This document shows positions 48,730-50,407 of a DNA stretch of 50,407 nucleotides, in pieces (the first letter of the stretch is position 1; each line of letters starts with the position of its first letter). A program made the position numbers and the translations under genes. Under the pieces are notes generated by a model that made no database searches, was not told where the DNA came from, and saw only the letters and a list, made by a program, of their open reading frames with translations. Source of the DNA: DAOUAT01 sp964551735 (GTDB lineage Bacteria; Chloroflexota; Anaerolineae; CG2-30-64-16); assembly GCA_964551735.1 (NCBI GenBank), contig CAZKEF010000041.1:1-50407 (forward strand), read 5' to 3'.

Positions 48730-49503
48730 CTACGTCTTGCGAAACGCTCCTCTTCGCCACAGCACAAAGACCGCGACCCAGCCGACCACGCCCATCACAT
48801 ATACGAGCGGAGTCGCTACAAGGTGAATGGTCTGGAAAAACGGGTTGGAAAGATCCGGTGCGACCTGGGTCAAGACCAGCTTGCTGAAATCCCACACGAA
48901 GTGCCAGATCACCAACGGTACCAGGTTCCCGCTCAGCAGCGCCAGCGGCGCGAGACACAGCCCTAAGATCAGGGTGTCCCGCAGTTGGCCCAACATTTCC
49001 GTCGGCGCCATCCCGGCGAAGACATTCACACTGTGCAGCAGGGAGAAACCGATCGCGCTGACCAACAGCGCCACGAAGACGTTGCGGCCGGCCGCCAACT
49101 CGCCGCGCAGCAGGATGCCCCGGAACGTCGTCTCCTCGACGAAGCCCACCAACAGGGTCATCAGCGCGACGGCCCCCACGCCCAGAAGCTCCAAGCCGCT
49201 CGGTTTGGCTGCTCCAATGGCCGAGAACAGGTAGGCCCCGTAGATCAGCGCTGGCAGCACGATGGGCGCCCCCCACAGCGCGCGGCGCCAACTGAAGGCC
49301 CCATAGCCGGCCTCGGGCCACGAGGCATGGCGCCGGATGTAATAGAGCACCATCAGCGCCAGGATGGTCTCCGAGATGACCGAGAAACGCGCCTCTTGGG
49401 CCGACGCGTACCGGTAGCCAAAGCCGTACCACGTCACCGCGAAGGTGAGGCCCTGGACGAGGATGAAGATCAAAACGAACAGGATGTGTTTCTTGAGTTT
49501 CAT
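48730..49503 (-). CDS. CPBP-family intramembrane metalloprotease
   Basis: 257 residues with about eight membrane segments. Motif 1 is VEETTFRG (Glu123-Glu124, Arg128), motif 2 FSLLHSVN and motif 3 IWHFVWDF, the full CPBP/Abi (type II CAAX-like) set. In bacteria such proteases process membrane proteins or give bacteriocin self-immunity. It lies between a second CPBP gene upstream (21 nt) and the S41 gene downstream (49 nt), in one likely operon. The ribosome site AAAGGAAA is weak but placed well. Confidence 0.92.
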   Translation of the reverse strand: MKLKKHILFVLIFILVQGLTFAVTWYGFGYRYASAQEARFSVISETILALMVLYYIRRHASWPEAGYGAFSWRRALWGAPIVLPALIYGAYLFSAIGAAKPSGLELLGVGAVALMTLLVGFVEETTFRGILLRGELAAGRNVFVALLVSAIGFSLLHSVNVFAGMAPTEMLGQLRDTLILGLCLAPLALLSGNLVPLVIWHFVWDFSKLVLTQVAPDLSNPFFQTIHLVATPLVYVMGVVGWVAVFVLWRRGAFRKT

Positions 49504-49524
49504 TGCGCGATTTCCTTTGCCATT

Positions 49525-50319
49525 CTACGTCCATCCCACCGTATCGCTGTCGAAAAGATGGCGGCCGAAGATGAGAAACAGGATCGAAGCGACGAGTAAT
49601 ACCAGGAATGAAGCAAGCTGGATATCCAGCACCTTGTCTGGCAAACTCCCACCCACGGCATAGGCGCCGGTCAGCAAGTAGAAGGCTGTATCATAAAATG
49701 CGTGGAGAACTATGGGCACCAACAGATTGCCGAACACTCTTCGGCTCACGTACAGGAGGGTGCCCCCGGTGACCACCACGAGAACAATCACGGGATTCCC
49801 CCCACCAACCACATTCACCAGATGATACGCTGAAAAGACCACGAGTGAAATCAGCCACGCCTTCCACTCAACGAAGCGGCTGTTGCGCAAACCGACCAGC
49901 AAGATGCCGCGGGTGACGATTTCCTCACTGACAGCGATAGCCAGTGCCGCAATGATGACCCGCAGAACGATGCCAAATGAGTACGCCGCAAAATCCACAT
50001 TGAGCAGAGCGACCACCGCTGCTCCCGCCCACGCCAATGGAAAAAGGTAATACAGCTTCGATAACGCGAACTGGCGCCTTTCGAAGAAGATATCCCGTGT
50101 ACTGTCGCTAAAGACGTAGATGCTCACAAAGAGAAGAACGATGCTGACGATGATCGTTCCATACATGCCGGCGCCGACGACCTTATAGATGCTGGCATCG
50201 CTTTGGGGTGCAGCGCCGCCGCCGAACAACATGCTGGCAAGAAGGCTGGCGGCAATGCCGAGCACCGGGTACAACAGAGCGACCAGGAAGGCGGACTTGA
50301 CAGTCAGTCTTGATTTCAT
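49525..50319 (-). CDS. CPBP-family intramembrane metalloprotease (second copy)
   Basis: 264 residues with about seven to eight membrane segments. Motifs SEEIVTRG (Glu132-Glu133, Arg137), SAYHLVNVV and LHAFYDT match the CPBP family. ATG 50319 is preferred over earlier in-frame starts because the preceding residues are hydrophilic and unlike a protein of this family; CAGGTT upstream is a weak ribosome site. It differs clearly in sequence from the copy at 48730-49503, so the pair is not a recent duplicate. First gene of the minus-strand protease cluster in the window. GC content is lower than in the neighbours. Confidence 0.9.
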   Translation of the reverse strand: MKSRLTVKSAFLVALLYPVLGIAASLLASMLFGGGAAPQSDASIYKVVGAGMYGTIIVSIVLLFVSIYVFSDSTRDIFFERRQFALSKLYYLFPLAWAGAAVVALLNVDFAAYSFGIVLRVIIAALAIAVSEEIVTRGILLVGLRNSRFVEWKAWLISLVVFSAYHLVNVVGGGNPVIVLVVVTGGTLLYVSRRVFGNLLVPIVLHAFYDTAFYLLTGAYAVGGSLPDKVLDIQLASFLVLLVASILFLIFGRHLFDSDTVGWT

Positions 50320-50376
50320 GCATGTAACCTGAGATGAAACTCTATCCACGGTCTGTGGTAAGGTAGGTTCAGCGGC

Positions 50377-50407
50377 GTTGGCTCGGCCGATGACCGGCCG
50401 AGCCAAC
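50377..50407. terminator. Perfect hairpin at the window end
   Basis: A perfect 13-bp stem GTTGGCTCGGCCG/CGGCCGAGCCAAC with a 5-nt loop (50377-50407) lies just upstream of the last minus-strand gene. It probably ends the transcript of a gene beyond the window; any T tract would be outside. Confidence 0.5.

Overview
The window is high-GC bacterial DNA whose gene content best fits a filamentous or multicellular Chloroflexota lineage (Anaerolineae/Caldilineae-like). The pointers are many lipoproteins with Thr/Pro/Ala-rich linkers, secreted proteins ending in a short LPLI(M/L)(R/K) tail, a SIR2-STAND-sulfatase-modifying-factor protein beside a SIR2-CHAT protein, and many short interspersed repeats inserted in frame into genes. 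This placement is inference; there is no rRNA or other marker. No tRNA, rRNA, CRISPR array or transposase was found.

Layout. 1-3265: the 3' end of a giant surface adhesin with tandem Ig-like repeats, a membrane-anchored protein and a secreted protein of unknown role. 3657-5835: an alpha/beta hydrolase and an OpgC-like membrane acyltransferase. 5973-15138 (minus): penicillin-binding protein 1C followed by a bacterial alpha-2-macroglobulin lipoprotein, a well-known pairing for envelope repair and defence. 15317-19670 (minus): a small unknown protein downstream of a heterodimeric ABC exporter with one degenerate ATP site. 19804-24189 (minus): a secreted beta-propeller/LCAT-type lipase fusion. 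24764-31001 (plus): a conflict-system-like cassette made of a small conserved-looking protein, a SIR2-like/STAND NTPase/formylglycine-enzyme-fold protein and a SIR2-like/Ig/CHAT-protease protein. 31226-31888: decayed gene remnants. 31889-38062 (minus): membrane acyltransferase, membrane proteins, a PIG-L deacetylase lipoprotein and a solute-binding/NBR1-Ig lipoprotein. 38669-42239 (minus): a tiny precursor-like peptide and a beta-helix adhesin. 42344-50319 (minus): a tightly packed run of two CPBP and one PrsW intramembrane proteases, an S41 protease and a beta-lactamase-fold hydrolase that share META domains, and a small lipoprotein.

The strongest candidate for an undescribed system is the 24764-31001 cassette. 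The last domain of the STAND protein has the layout of a diversity-generating-retroelement (DGR) variable region: RGGSW, then 24 codons of which 16 end in C, then GFRV. A perfect 12-bp stem hairpin follows downstream. This is what a hypervariable sensor would look like when coupled through a STAND NTPase to a SIR2/CHAT death effector. No reverse transcriptase or template repeat lies in the window, so that link needs the rest of the genome. The second candidate is the 42344-50319 protease cluster.

A theme across the window is repeat invasion. Heptamer-type tandem arrays and small palindromic elements sit in frame inside pbpC, both ABC subunits, the macroglobulin and the STAND protein.
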